NCBI RefSeq assembly: GCF_030273125.1
Contig: NC_081539.1
Span: forward strand, 4,303,739 to 4,367,738
Origin: Centropristis striata
Taxonomy: Eukaryota > Chordata > Actinopteri > Perciformes > Serranidae
Direction of reading: 5' to 3'
Length of the DNA: 64,000 nucleotides
The notes under the pieces are model-generated. The model searched no databases. It was not told the origin of the DNA and was given only the letters and a program-made list of their open reading frames with translations. Positions 1 to 10,759 of this stretch are shown piece after piece; position 1 is the first letter of the stretch; the number at the start of each line of letters is the position of its first letter. Both the position numbers and the translations under genes were made by a program.

Positions 1-165
1 CGTAGAGACGACATATGGGTGTATTTTAAATATAACCCAGCAGAAAATAAAACGGAGTGTATTGTGAAGGAAGATGGTGACAAATGTGGCCACAAAGTAG
101 GCGGAAAAAATACGACCAACCTTAAGCGGCACCTGAAGGCTCGTCACAAGGATATTTTTTCAAAG
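1..165 (+). CDS. hAT transposase exon, BED zinc finger (5' partial)
   Basis: The frame is open from base 1 to a GTAAGT donor at 166. It encodes a BED-type zinc finger: an aromatic DIWVYF start, two cysteines (ECIV and DKCG), then NLKRHLKARH supplying the paired histidines. BED fingers sit at the N-terminus of hAT transposases and ZBED proteins and bind the transposon ends. The start codon lies upstream of the window. The exon ends in phase 0 and joins 805 in frame. A host ZBED-like gene is possible, but the inverted repeat near 3743 favours a transposon. Confidence 0.8.
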
Positions 166-804
166 GTAAGTTACAAGTGTTGTTAACATATCTTATAGCC
201 TACTTAACGTTACAATGTTACTCGACAATCGGCTCATGATAAATTTCATAGTAAGCTTATAAATTAGTAAGTTTTCCACATACTCCTGGCGCAAATGGGC
301 TGCTAACTTCAGGCTAAAAATAGCTTTTGTTATGCTAACGTCAATTCGTGTTACTTTAGCAGCATGTTTAGCCATGTTTACATTCAGTCAGTGACGGCGT
401 GGTCATCTCTTTGTGTGTTTATGTTCTGTCAGCACGTAACTTGATATGTTAAACAGGTCGAGTTACTTTTATACATAGAGTCTGCTAGCTTTAGCCCTAA
501 AAGCAGTTGTTGTGCAGTACAGTAAAGTACAGATGCATTATAATTTGGCCGCTGCTCAGAATTAAAGATCAGAAAGCTTGAGTACAGGGTCAGTTAATAA
601 GCTGTGTATTTTTGTTTTGCTTGTTTGATAGTTAAGACCATTCTATTTTCTTAACATGGTAGTATTTTGACTATTTTTCATAGTATTTTTAATGATATAC
701 CTACATTTGACTGTTTTGTATTCAACTGTAAACCTTTACAGGAGGTGTACGTTGTATACAGAGATAGAGTAATTGTATCCCTTCTTTGTTTTTTCCTCAA
801 CCAG

Positions 805-1475
805 ATCCCAGAGACCAGCACTCCTAAAGAGAAACCTGGTGGTCCAAAAAACAACAGGGCACAGTCATCTATCCCAGCAGCCTTCGCCGCAGCATCCAAA
901 TATAAGTCAGACTCCCTGGAACAACGTGCCAAAGAACAGGCGATCGCTCTTTGGATTGGACGTACTGGTCTACCTGCTTGCACAGTTGAGGATGAAGATT
1001 TCATCCTCATGATGGAGACCTTTGATAAGAGGCTGACCATACCCAAAAGAACAAAAATAAACAACTTAGTTGACAAGATGTTTGATGATGAAAAACAAAA
1101 GTACAAAGAGAGGCTTGCCACAGCACGCAAAATAACAATTGGGCTGGACATATGGACCAAAAAAGGACTTACAGCATCATTTCTGGGAATTAGTGCATGC
1201 TTTTTTTGCACTGTGGAAAACAAAGCAAAGCACATATTGTTGAGACTTGACCAGATCACCCACCCACACACTGCAGAGTGTATAAAAACCAGTGTTGACC
1301 GATGCACAGAGGACTGGGGAATACCACAACACAAAATTCTGACAGTCATAACAGATAACGGAAGCAACATGATTGCAGCGTTCAAACCTAATGAATCGGA
1401 TGCATCAGCCAGCTCCGAGGAAGAATCCTCCGAGACAAGTGACACTGAAGACTCTGAGGTGGTTGAAGACCAAAG
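805..1475 (+). CDS. hAT transposase exon, catalytic N-terminal half
   Basis: The acceptor CAACCAG precedes ATCCCAGAGACC and the donor is CAAAG|GTAAAT; the exon enters in phase 0 and leaves in phase 2. Visible hAT blocks are GLDIWTKKG and VITDNGSNM, the regions expected to carry the first two acidic residues of the RNase H-like fold. A serine/glutamate-rich acidic stretch ends the exon. An ATG at 667 gives a longer open frame, but it starts inside the intron and bypasses the BED exon, so I prefer the spliced model. Confidence 0.8.
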
Positions 1476-1664
1476 GTAAATTATTTCAGTTTGCTGTTTA
1501 TTAACAATTTCAGAATGTCAGTCACATTGAGTTACGCTAGGTTATAGTCACTTATAGCTATTGTTTATTGTATTGCATGGTGTTGTTCATGGCAATTTTA
1601 CTAAATTTCCTATATTAGATTAATAAAGTGTCTTTTTCTCTTTGTTTTTGTCTTATCTATCTAG

Positions 1665-2751
1665 GTTTGGACACATAGACAGGACTCCCTGTGTTGTACA
1701 CACACTGCAACTCGTGGTGAACATGATCCAGAAAGATGCAAGTGTCAGCCGACTGTTGGGCAAAGTTAGATCGCTTGTCAAGCTCTTCCGCAAGTCATCT
1801 GTGGCAACTGAGCGACTGCTGCAGCTGTGTCAACTAACTCTGGTCAAAGACTGCCCTACTAGATGGTCCAGCACATATCTGATGATATCACGGCTTCTGC
1901 AAATCAAGGACTCAGTAGTTCAAGTTGCAGATGGGATGAGCTGGGACTATCTACTGCCAAGTGAGTGGCAGAGGCTGACTGCTCTGAGAGATTTACTCGT
2001 CCCCTTCACTGAGCATACCCAGATGCTCCAGAGCGACACACAGTCTTTATCCCTTGTTGTGCCTGCCCTTCTGGACCTGCAGGGTCATCTGTCTGAGTTC
2101 CCCCATGCCCAGGGTTCTAGCTTCAAGGACCTAGCTTCCCTGGCAATGAAGATGAAGGCAAACATGGACAAGCGGTTCAGCTGCTTTCTTGATCACACTG
2201 ACTCTAAGTTTTCACCCCTCACTGCTGCTGCATGCTTTCTCGACCCAACAGTTTCACCTGAAGCACTCCTTGAAAATGATGATGAGCAAATTACAGCGCT
2301 TCTGGAAAAAGCAGAAGAGTACATTGCTCAGTTGGTGCCACCAGTTGTACGGGAAGAGGAGGTTGAAGATGAGGAGCCAGAGGAGGAAGAAAAGGAATCA
2401 AAAGAGGGACCACAAAGAAAGCGGCCCAGATTCAAATTCTTGTCAAAAGCAAGCCGGCCATCCAGGTCTAGCTGCTCAAAGCCATGTGTCAAGGAGGAAA
2501 TAAAGAAATTCAAGGAGCAGCTGTCACAGCCTACAAACGAAGAGACTGCCCTTGAATTTTGGGCTGCACAGGGAGATTCTGTTTATCCAAGCCTAAAACC
2601 TATCGCCTTAGATCTTCTGGCCATGCCAGCATCTCAAGCATTTGCTGAGAGAGTGTTTAGCATTACAGGTGACCTCACTCGTGGCCGTCGAAACAGAGCA
2701 AGAGCCATTTTAGAGCGAAGCGCTTTTCTGAAACTAAATCGAGGTCAGTAG
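1665..2751 (+). CDS. hAT transposase exon, C-terminal half with dimerisation domain
   Basis: The acceptor CTATCTAG joins in phase to the previous exon (AG|G, Arg) and the frame stays open to TAG at 2749-2751. It contains the hAT insertion-domain block CPTRWSST, then AACFLDPT, an acidic/basic low-complexity linker (about 2340-2480), and the C-terminal dimerisation block with EFWAAQGD, MPASQAFAERVFS and GRRNRAR. No stop or frameshift is visible across the three exons, so the enzyme could be functional or recently so. It belongs to the group annotated in fish as ZBED1/ZBED4-like hAT elements. Confidence 0.85.
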
Positions 2752-3216
2752 GCTAATTTTGCTAACGGCAAGCTGTTACTGTTATTAGTACAGATACATA
2801 TGTGATTGTGATATTCTGTTTGTTCTTGTTGTGAGACGGGCCCTCCTCTGATTTATATTAAACACTGCTGTTGTTTTTATTTATTGAATTTACTACATTG
2901 TTTACATTATTTACAGGGTGGTCTTATTTATTTTGTTCCAAAAACTTAAGAACATGTTTGTTTCATACATCCAAGTATGTATAACTCTCTTGTATAACTT
3001 ACAGCCTACCTCACTGTACCTCAGGAATCTTTAATTATTTTATTACATTGTTTGCACAAGTTAGAGATGGAGTGGGGTTAGATGATGTCTGTTTTTACAA
3101 ATAATGTTCTTCTTAATTGCACTGGCAGACAAGGCCAAGTTGAGCATATGTGTTCTTCATCCATCACTCATATTTTGGGCATGTGTTTGTTCATTGTACT
3201 TTAGCAAATTCTGAGA

Positions 3217-3222
3217 AATAAA
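3217..3222 (+). promoter_or_regulatory. Poly(A) signal of the hAT transposase
   Basis: An AATAAA hexamer lies about 465 bases after the transposase stop codon on the same strand, in otherwise non-coding AT-rich sequence. It is the natural 3' end signal for the transposase transcript. This is inferred from position only. Confidence 0.5.
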
Positions 3223-3743
3223 GCCACAATTGCCGAAGTAGAATGTTTTTGTTTTGGGCTTTTTTGGAGTAATTAACATTGATTCCACGGTTACCACTTT
3301 CTGTGTGTAATGCACAATCCTTAGATCAGAAAGTATTTGCAGTTGGGTGGAAACCTTATATGTCTAAAACCATTCCTTTATTATTGTAATTATTGGTGAA
3401 AATAGCTGATCTGCAAAATCACAATGTGTTGAACTTATAGATCTGCTAGTATTTTCACAACTTGTGTGACACTGCCCAACCGCAATCTACAATACTTATT
3501 GACCTAAATTAATTTGTTAAAAGACTATACTTCTTTCTTTTCTTGACTAAAACTAGACTAAAACCTTTTTGATTTTTCGTCGACTAAAACTTGACTAAAA
3601 CCTTTTTGACTTTTCGTCGACTAAAACTGGACTAAAACTATCACATATAGAAGTGACTAAAATTTGACTAAAACTAATAAGCATTTTAGTCCAAAAGACT
3701 AAGACTAAGACTAAATCTAAGATGGTTGTCAAAAACAACACTG

Positions 3744-4668
3744 GCTCCAAGATAGTGCCAATTAATATGACTGATCGTTATATCAGCTTGTGAATAATTC
3801 TCTCTTCCTGGTTAGCTGTCATGTAATCTGAGCCACCAGCTCTGTCCACAGACTTTACATTGAGATGACGTCACACACATGAATATACCCTTGGAGGCCC
3901 TTTCATTTTGCACAATACAAGAAAATAAAAGAGGGACCCACTCATAAAATCACTGCCATGCTGATAGAGCTGGGTAGATTTACAGTTTCATTGGTCTAGT
4001 CCAGTATAAAAGCTTAAACCTGGGTTGTTTTATGCAAACTGGCTGAACAGGCATTTTATTAAAAAATATTATAAAATAGAATAAGTTGCCTACATCAGTA
4101 GACAGACAACGTCACAGGGCTAATCCAATTTAACGGCCACCAAAGTATTTTTGGCAAACCGTTTTAGCATTTTAAAGTTTTTCATCTACGACAGAATGTC
4201 CCATCTGCCGATAAAATGACAAAATGGTAATCCAAAAAAACATACGAGGCCACATTTAAAAAATGTTTGTATAAATTACAGTACAGAAATAGGGCGTAAA
4301 ATTAAAAATTGTATATCACCGTAGTAGACACTTTAAATTAAGGTAAATAGAAGAATAGCACAAAACGTTTACTTTTACTGTCATAAACTGTAGGAAACAC
4401 ATAGTTTTGCTGTAAAAATATAACATTTTCATGTAAAATTAATGGAGAAATACCATGATCTGTGAATTAATGACACAATTACCCTTATATGGGAATATTC
4501 AGTGTAAATTACAGTTTTAGCTGATATTTCCATTTAAATATAGATTAGAAAACCCACTAACTGTATTTTTTATGGTGAAGTTCCGGCAACCACAGCTGCA
4601 GGTATATTGCCGTAAATTTAACAGATTATGTTTTACAGTGAAGCTTTAATGGTACAAAAAACAGTTTT
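3744..4668. other. AT-rich intergenic stretch, no gene seen
   Basis: No coding signal is visible. Short imperfect TGTAAATTACAGT-like motifs recur between about 4260 and 4660 on both strands, suggesting decayed transposon sequence. Confidence 0.4.
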
Positions 4669-4910
4669 AACAGTTTAGTGTAAATTGAACACCATAAGGC
4701 GGTATGTAAGAACGCGTTAGACCCACCTTCAAAATAAAAGCAAACACATGTTGCTTTCAAAATAAGAGCATATGGATGTGTTAGCAGAATCCACCACATA
4801 ATTTACAAGAAGACAGTGAAAATATGACGCCTTAAATAAAACAGATAAAACCTTATTCTCCTTTACAGTAAATTTGTTTGGCTGCACTTGGATTTTCATG
4901 TACAAACTTT
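4669..4910 (+). repeat. Dispersed repeat family F, fragment
   Basis: The block running from GTGTAAATTGAACACC through GTTAGCAGAATCCACCAC to TTATTCTCCTTTACA recurs at 37472-37935, 39287-39765 and, inverted, at 50040-50360. This copy lacks both ends. Confidence 0.6.
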
Positions 4911-4967
4911 TTTTTATTTATGTAAATATGTTGGTTGTTGTTTACACTACAGTTCATATAAAAATGT

Positions 4968-5070
4968 TTAGATAAAACATATTTTGGTTAAGGCATGGAG
5001 TGGAAAAATAACTAATTGAGTTGAAATTATTTGCTGACCCCAGTTCAAAAATCCCATCTGTGCCCCTCTC

Positions 5071-5072
<2 letters not shown>
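4968..5072 (+). repeat. Dispersed repeat family D
   Basis: The segment AAAACATATTTTGGTTAAGG, then GGAGTGGAAAAATAAC, then TTCAAAAATCCCATC recurs at 28855-28965 with only scattered differences. The class is unknown. Confidence 0.6.

Positions 5073-5127
<55 letters not shown>
5071..5127. repeat. (GT)n microsatellite
   Basis: Nearly pure GT dinucleotide tract with one GC interruption, directly following repeat family D. Confidence 0.95.
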
Positions 5128-5133
<6 letters not shown>

Positions 5134-5245
5134 CTGTCCGTGTCCATGATGGACATGAACAGACATCAGTGTTGGCATACAATTAGTGTACCACTCCTCC
5201 ATATTTAACTTCAAAGAGTGTGAGCATCTATGTGGATGTCCATAG

Positions 5246-5246
5246 A

Positions 5247-5281
<35 letters not shown>

Positions 5282-5319
5282 GCCTGTCTGTCTGTCTGTC
5301 TGTCTGTCTGCCTGTCTGC
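5246..5319. repeat. (CTGT)n microsatellite
   Basis: About 18 tetranucleotide units with two CCTG variants. The long open frame across 4954-5517 on the minus strand is produced by this tract and the GT tract and is not a gene. Confidence 0.95.
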
Positions 5320-5726
5320 CAACAATACAACAACAATAACAATGTAACGTTCACTATGAGCTATCAGCTCGTCAGATCTTGCAGTCATGAGTCTATCTGA
5401 CACGACGTCATTGTTGGAAAATGGTAATTTATTCTTGAGTTCCTTTTTAAATACTGCTCTACCTAAAAGCTTTAATTGGAGAGGTTGCAGTTGCCATAGC
5501 AACATTACCCACTCCAAATTTGCACATGGGTGGTAGACTGTAGTCAGACCATAGAGAACGGATGCCTACCGTAGGTCGGTTTTCCAGGCAGTATTTCTGT
5601 ATTTCTTCGGAACAGAACATAATAATAATTAATGCTTGGTATAAATGGGACCTTATAGACCAACTTATGTTTACAAACAACAATAATGTATTCAAAGGGC
5701 AGAGCCTAACTGATACAGTTATCAAA

Positions 5727-6510
5727 ACATAGACTGTTTATAAATAATGAACGTAGTCACCGTGAGGTCACTCGTTGGTTTGTGGCCCGTTGGAAACATC
5801 GACATCAGCGTTACACTTGTCGCCATCTTGTTTCCGATACAGGAAGCATGACCATATTTGGACTGTGGAGGAGGAGAGGGATCTGATCACTGACTACAGC
5901 CTCTCTACACCTCAACCTGACTGAGAGAAGCTGCTGCTAATTCATGTTAGCATTAGCTGGAGCATTAACTGGGATGTTAGTTTTGGCAAAAAACAAAAAC
6001 AAAATGTACGTTACTGACCTCAGGAAACTGAGCAGCGACTCCTTGGAGTGTCTGTTAGTCCAACCAAACACTGAACAAGACATTTAATGAACAAAACGTT
6101 CAAATAAACTGTCATTAAGTGAAAATACAGTGAAAGGCTCAAAGTTATGAGACCAAACTGCTAAATATCCTTTTTTCTATCGATATAACGTTATATATAA
6201 CTTTATTGACACGTTGTCGTGGATACGCATTGTTCTGCTTCTCTCCTGATGACGGCTCGCCTTGTTAGTGACCTGTCAATCAAAGGTAGCCCCGCCCCAA
6301 ATCATACGATTCTTTATCTTCTATTTTCTTCTAAATGGGGCCATTATTTACACTATTAACATCAGATTGTCTTGAAGAAGATTTTTTACTAGTGATTGAG
6401 ACCATAGTGTTGTCCTGAAAAAAAATTCTGAGGTAATAAATCAAGTGAGAAGTTTTCTCATTTTGCATTGAAATGAATGGACAGAAATGCTTCTGCTGCC
6501 AAACTTAGCA
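5727..6510 (-). repeat. Dispersed repeat family E, long copy
   Basis: Reads on the minus strand as the family that also occurs at 14203-14500, 19211-19530 and 46893-47470. Hallmarks are CAAAATGAGAAAACTTCTCA, GATTTGGGGCGGGGCTACC, CAATCAAAGGTAGC and ACGTTATATATAAC. The distal end contains CGCCATCTTGTTTCC, a YY1-like motif in reverse. The class is unclear; it is probably a non-autonomous DNA element. Confidence 0.6.
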
Positions 6511-6516
6511 CCCCCT

Positions 6517-6829
6517 GACAAATGACCAAAACAAGACACGAAATGACAAAAAAAGACACAAAATGACTAAAAAAAGACACAAAATGACAAAAAAAAAAAC
6601 ACAAAACGACCAAAAAACCCAAAATGACCAAAATAAGACACAAAATGACTAAAACAAGACACAAAATGACAATAAAGACTAAAAAAAGACAAAAAATTAC
6701 CAAAAAAGACACAAAATTACAAAAGAAGACAAAGAATGACTAAAAGAAGACACAAAATGACAAAAAAAAGACACAAAATGACTAAAAAAAGACAAAAAAT
6801 GACTAAAAAAGACACAAAATGACCAAAAT
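6517..6829 (+). repeat. 20-base minisatellite (AAAATGACCAAAAAAGACAC), locus 1
   Basis: About 15 imperfect units of roughly 20 bases alternate AAAATGAC and AAAAAAGACAC. The same unit occurs at five other places in this window in both orientations. Confidence 0.9.
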
Positions 6830-7707
6830 TGTTGCGCTAAACACACAAGACACAAATAAAATAGAGTTCCACTAGAATAAAAACCAGAGTTGATGAAAGG
6901 ATCACACACAATCACAAGATCACATTTTTGTTGGTTTTTCTTTGTTTTTTTTGGTTCAAAATATTGATCCAGTAAGTCAGAATAAAAAATCAATTATTAT
7001 CAGGTCATATAGGTGAAAAAATACACACCAACATGGAATTTAAACATTTTTTACGTGGTGTATTCAGGCAGGATGAAAAGGATTCAAAAATGGACAAAAT
7101 AGCCCAAAAAGACTCCATAGAGTTAAAATTACTTTCAAACTGTTTACATTTCTATAATACCAAGAGTCACAGATATATGACAGAACATGATCAATACAAC
7201 CTAATAATCTAAAGAAACCGACGGCGTTAAAGAGCTCAGTAACCCTACTTCACCCACATAGTCATACATTTTCATCATTCTCATTCTCATCATCAACACA
7301 CCAGTATTACTCCAGCGCCGTTACACCAGCACCGCGTTTCCATGGCAACCGCTGAAGTGAAGTGGAGTGTCTTTGCTGCTCCAGTCTAAAGATAGAGCCT
7401 TTATAAACACAGCAGTTGGGCAACCCAACCACAGTGATCATTTTCAGCAAAGAAAGAGGGAAAGAGTGGCTGCAGCAGAGAATGAATGACACTGCACGTG
7501 GCATTCACTGAGAGATTATAAAAAAACATTTATTCCTGCTCCTATATAATCATCACCAACAGGGAAGTTATGTATATCAGGCAGGTTCCACCTATCCAAG
7601 TCATGTTCTACATGAGGGGATGATCTATCTCCAATCATTACCTCTCCCTGCACAGTTTGGATTGTCAATATCAAAATGGCTGCAGCATTTTTATTGCTTT
7701 ATGTAGA
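6830..7707. other. Intergenic, no gene seen
   Basis: AT-rich sequence without convincing coding potential. The part near 7070-7130 (GGATTCAAAAATGGACAAAA, then ACTCCATAGAGTT) is the inverse of sequence next to the minisatellite at 38690-38745, so it is probably the flank of the same parental repeat. Confidence 0.4.
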
Positions 7708-8945
7708 CTAGTGCAGTGCCTGTAGGAAGTATGTATTCGTATAGTGCCAGATTGTATTTTGTAGCTAATGCTAATGCCTCTTGCTAGTGTAACCTTAAAT
7801 AACACAGAAACGCTATCTTTCTGTCCGTATTATGCTTAGCTGTCAGTTAATAAAGTTTTGCTTTTACTGTTTTCAATGGATCAAACTGATGCAGAAGAAA
7901 GGGCTTAAATCTTAGCTTAGCATGCTAATTGTGAGGTAGCACATTACGCAGTATGCTGCACTAAAAGTAAATTAACATGAACCCAATTAGCTGATATACT
8001 ATATTGCATGCAGGTATCTCATATCAAATGATTATGGGCATTACGCTAAGCAACATGAACGTCATCCCTGAATTACATAGTAATCCAACATAAGAAGTGA
8101 ATAAAGCTAAATCTCCACTTAGCATGCTAATCGCGCTACAACAACGTCTGCAACTCCATAAAACACTTACTTTTCATAAGGTACCACACCATCCAGCACA
8201 TACACATTGAACATTGATATTAGCTGGAAACTATTAGAATATTATTGGAAAATTGAACCTTGTAGCCACTTTAAAACTCCTAAAGATAGGTAGGCTAAAT
8301 AGACTTACAGGTGAGAAGAGTCAGGGTGGAAATCCAGAGTGAATTGTGTTACTGACCATTGCTGTGTTCCAATCCCCATACTTCCTGTACTTACTATACT
8401 TAGTTTGAGTACGCAGGGTGTTCCGATTCCGATCGCGGCGAAAAGAAGTGTACCTAAAGGACCCGGATGTTGCCCTCATAACGGTCAAAACGTTGAGTGT
8501 GGAACGATGTACACTGTACGCACTCAACGGCCGCCATCTTGTCTACGTAGCGGAAGAGGCGGAGCCAGGGAGAGCCACTCAGCTCGAAAAAACTGTTTGT
8601 AATGGCGGCCGACGACGCCGGCGCATTCTCCACATTTGCTGCATTAATGGAGCCATATTGCCGGATTGTAGAAGTAAAGATTAAACAACACAAAGGATCA
8701 TTTTTTTCTCCGTTCAAAGCCAGAAGTTTTTCGCGGGTGACGAGCCGCGCCGGCTGTTGCGAGCGTCATTTCCGGTAAGTGCACCACGGAGTATTAGATT
8801 TGGAACAACACTCACCTGCTGAAATCTGCGTACTTAGTAAGTGCGGATAGTGTACTGCGTTTAAGTGTACTCATTGAAGTATTGGTATTGGAACACAGTG
8901 CAGGTGTAGGCCTATCACACAATGGGGCGGAGCTCCCCAAAAAGG
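7708..8945 (-). mobile_element. Dispersed element family C, interrupted by a nested insertion
   Basis: Minus-strand copy of the element at 21011-21580, 25595-26290 and 42258-42612. Landmarks are CTAGTGCAGTGC at one end, GATTAGCATGCTAAG, CTGGATGGTGTGGTACC, and GGAGCTCCGCCCCATTG at the other end. It is split at about 8360 by a separate element (8361-8898), after which family C sequence resumes with CAGGTGTAGGCC. Confidence 0.75.
8361..8898. mobile_element. Nested inverted-repeat element inside family C
   Basis: The ends are TTGCTGTGTTCCAATCC and, inverted, CACTGTGTTCCAATACC. The interior is CpG-rich. It holds AAGATGGCGGC (inverse strand near 8530-8540), which matches the YY1 consensus, and a short plus-strand ORF from ATG at 8602 beginning MAADDAGAFST. 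The family C copies at 21.0 and 25.6 kb show the empty site GACCTGGTCAG/CTGACCAGG without it. The transposon superfamily is not clear to me. Confidence 0.7.
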
Positions 8946-9045
8946 CGTCCGATCGGAAACCTCCCGTCCCTAGTGCCATCTGCGCGCATGCCAGTAACCA
9001 TGTGTTGGTCAATGGATTATAGGCTTTCTTGTAGTCAGTCTAGGC

Positions 9046-9859
9046 CAGGGGTGGGCAATTAATTTTCCAAAGGGGCCACATGACCAATACCACAAAGGTT
9101 ACGGGGGCCGGACCAAAACTCTGAACTAAATTCTGCTCAGTATTAATTGAACCGCTTTATGAAATACAGTAAATTATCTGGTTTTGAGCTGCTACTGATA
9201 ACAATACATGTTGTGATAAGACTGTTAATGTGGAGTAAATGAAATATATATATGTACGTTTTTTTAGGCGTTTTACAATGTTGTAATGCTTTTATTTTGA
9301 AAAGGTGCTGTCCAGTGTGAAACGGGTGCTTTAATTTTGAAAGGTAGTGACAGGAAGTAACAGGTGGAACGGTTAAATGAAAAACGAACGGTAAATAATA
9401 ACGAGTGAGTAGTAATCCATATAAAGTTGATATAAAGTATGAAAAAGGCTTCTATAGTGGCTGACTGACAGGAAACAAGGTTTGGTAAAGTTTATTTTCT
9501 TCTGTCATATATATTTGTGGCTATATTTGTTGTCTTAACTATAGTAAAAGTGCTTGTTTGCTCAAGTGCTAATGCTAATGTTTGCTATTGTTTCCCACCT
9601 CGTAGCTCTTACGGTGGATTCACAAGGTGACCAAGGAATTTATTAACTTGTTAATTGTTAATTTATTAACTTTTTAGGTGTTTAATAGGTGTTTTTGACG
9701 AGGTACCTTGGTAACTCGGGTAACTTATACGTAAATCGCCTTCAAAATAAAAGCACTGCGGTTGTATTGATTTCTAATTTCTGGGTAACCTCATGCGGGC
9801 CGGACAAGGACAGCCAACGGGTCGGATGTGGCCCGCGGGCCGCCCAATGCCCAGATCTG
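9046..9859. mobile_element. Non-autonomous hAT element
   Basis: Left end is CAGGGGTGGGCAATTAATTT; right end, read inward, is CAGATCTGGGCATTGGGCGG. Both ends sit in the GGGGCCACATG / CCCGCGGGCCGC context typical of hAT elements. The 8-base flanks GTCTAGGC (9038-9045) and GTCTCGGC (9860-9867) differ at one position, fitting an 8-base target duplication. No transposase frame remains. Confidence 0.8.
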
Positions 9860-9867
9860 GTCTCGGC

Positions 9868-10440
9868 TGTACTCAGGTTTGCCTTGTGCTTCATCAACCA
9901 GTAACGGATGCTTTGACTCTCCAGTCTTACCCATTTCCACCTGAGTTTGCTCATGTAGTGACTGGTGCTTCTTCAGGTTAGCTGCTGTGATGCCACACAG
10001 AATCTTCCATGTTGTATCTAGAGGCAGGTCATTGGCCAGGAGTTTCTAGGTTTTGTACCTTTATGAGGATCCTTCATGATCAGGATTGTTTTCCCTATTT
10101 TCCAGAGTAGACAAAGAGGAAGAGATGACTTCAGCCTGTCACATGAGCACACCACATTCTCCACTGTGTCTCTAATGAATGGAAATGTATGAAACATCTG
10201 TGCTGGCGTGTTGGGCCTAATGTAAAGCTGCATGTCTCTCTAAAGAGGTCTTCATAAAGCATCCAGCCTCCCACACACTCCCATTCTGTCCTGGAGAGGA
10301 ATTATGTGTGCAGCTATAAACAACAAAGCAGAAAGTAAATGATATGAGAGATGCACACAAACACAGAAAATGACAAAAATAAAACAAATATTCTTTGAAA
10401 CAAGGATACTCCATTAAAGTGTCAACATGTGAACAATAAC
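9868..10440. other. Intergenic, no gene seen
   Basis: Mixed sequence without coding potential or recognised repeat. Confidence 0.3.
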
Positions 10441-10463
10441 CTTTTTGACGTTTTAGAGACTTA

Positions 10464-10620
10464 CTATTTTCTTCTAAATGGGGCCATTATTTGAACTATT
10501 AACATCAAATTATCTTGAAGAAGATTTTTTACTGCACGCTTAAGGCACTTCCTGGTTTGCCTCCCTGCTCAGACCCGGAGGTTGCCGCCGGAGGTTGCCG
10601 CCTGGTCTTTATCCTTCACT
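10464..10620 (-). repeat. Family E fragment
   Basis: Inverse of the family E blocks: TTTTCTTCTAAATGGGGCC, TCTTGAAGAAGATTTTTTAC, then GGCACTTCCTGGTTTGCC and the GGAGGTTGCCGCC end. It is internally deleted relative to 14203-14500. Confidence 0.65.
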
Positions 10621-10759
10621 CCTCATTATTAAAGTCGTGCAGCCAACACATTTCAAACCCTGTTTCCGGCTCTGGACTTATTATTATAATATATATATAC
10701 ATATGACTTGGATAATAAACAAACGGAAGTGATAGCTTTTAGTGTTCTTCACTCAGACA

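Larger units (their letters stand above)
1..3743 (+). mobile_element. hAT DNA transposon, 3' part
   Basis: The three transposase exons are followed by a 3' UTR, then a subterminal region (3530-3722) with repeated GACTAAAA motifs, including a unit of about 41 bases that ends in TTTTCG. The inferred end, read inward on the minus strand, is CAGTGTTGTTTTTGACAACC at 3724-3743, a typical hAT terminus (CAGTG start). The expected 8-base target duplication would begin GCTCCAAG at 3744. The left terminus and the partner copy of that duplication are outside the window. Confidence 0.7.

Noticed and set aside
678..1445. A long minus-strand frame opposite the transposase
   Set aside because: Antisense shadow of the transposase exon without any recognisable domain.
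667..1479. A 270-codon plus-strand frame starting at ATG 667
   Set aside because: The first 46 codons lie in the intron between the BED exon and the acceptor at 801-804 and show no hAT similarity; the spliced model from base 1 is better.
4954..5517. A 187-codon minus-strand frame with His-Thr and Asp-Arg-Gln-Thr runs
   Set aside because: The runs are translations of (GT)n and (CTGT)n microsatellites.
8339..8717. Overlapping short frames near 8.3-8.7 kb on both strands as a host gene
   Set aside because: They lie inside family C and its nested element; only the ATG at 8602 is mentioned, as a finding, not as a gene.
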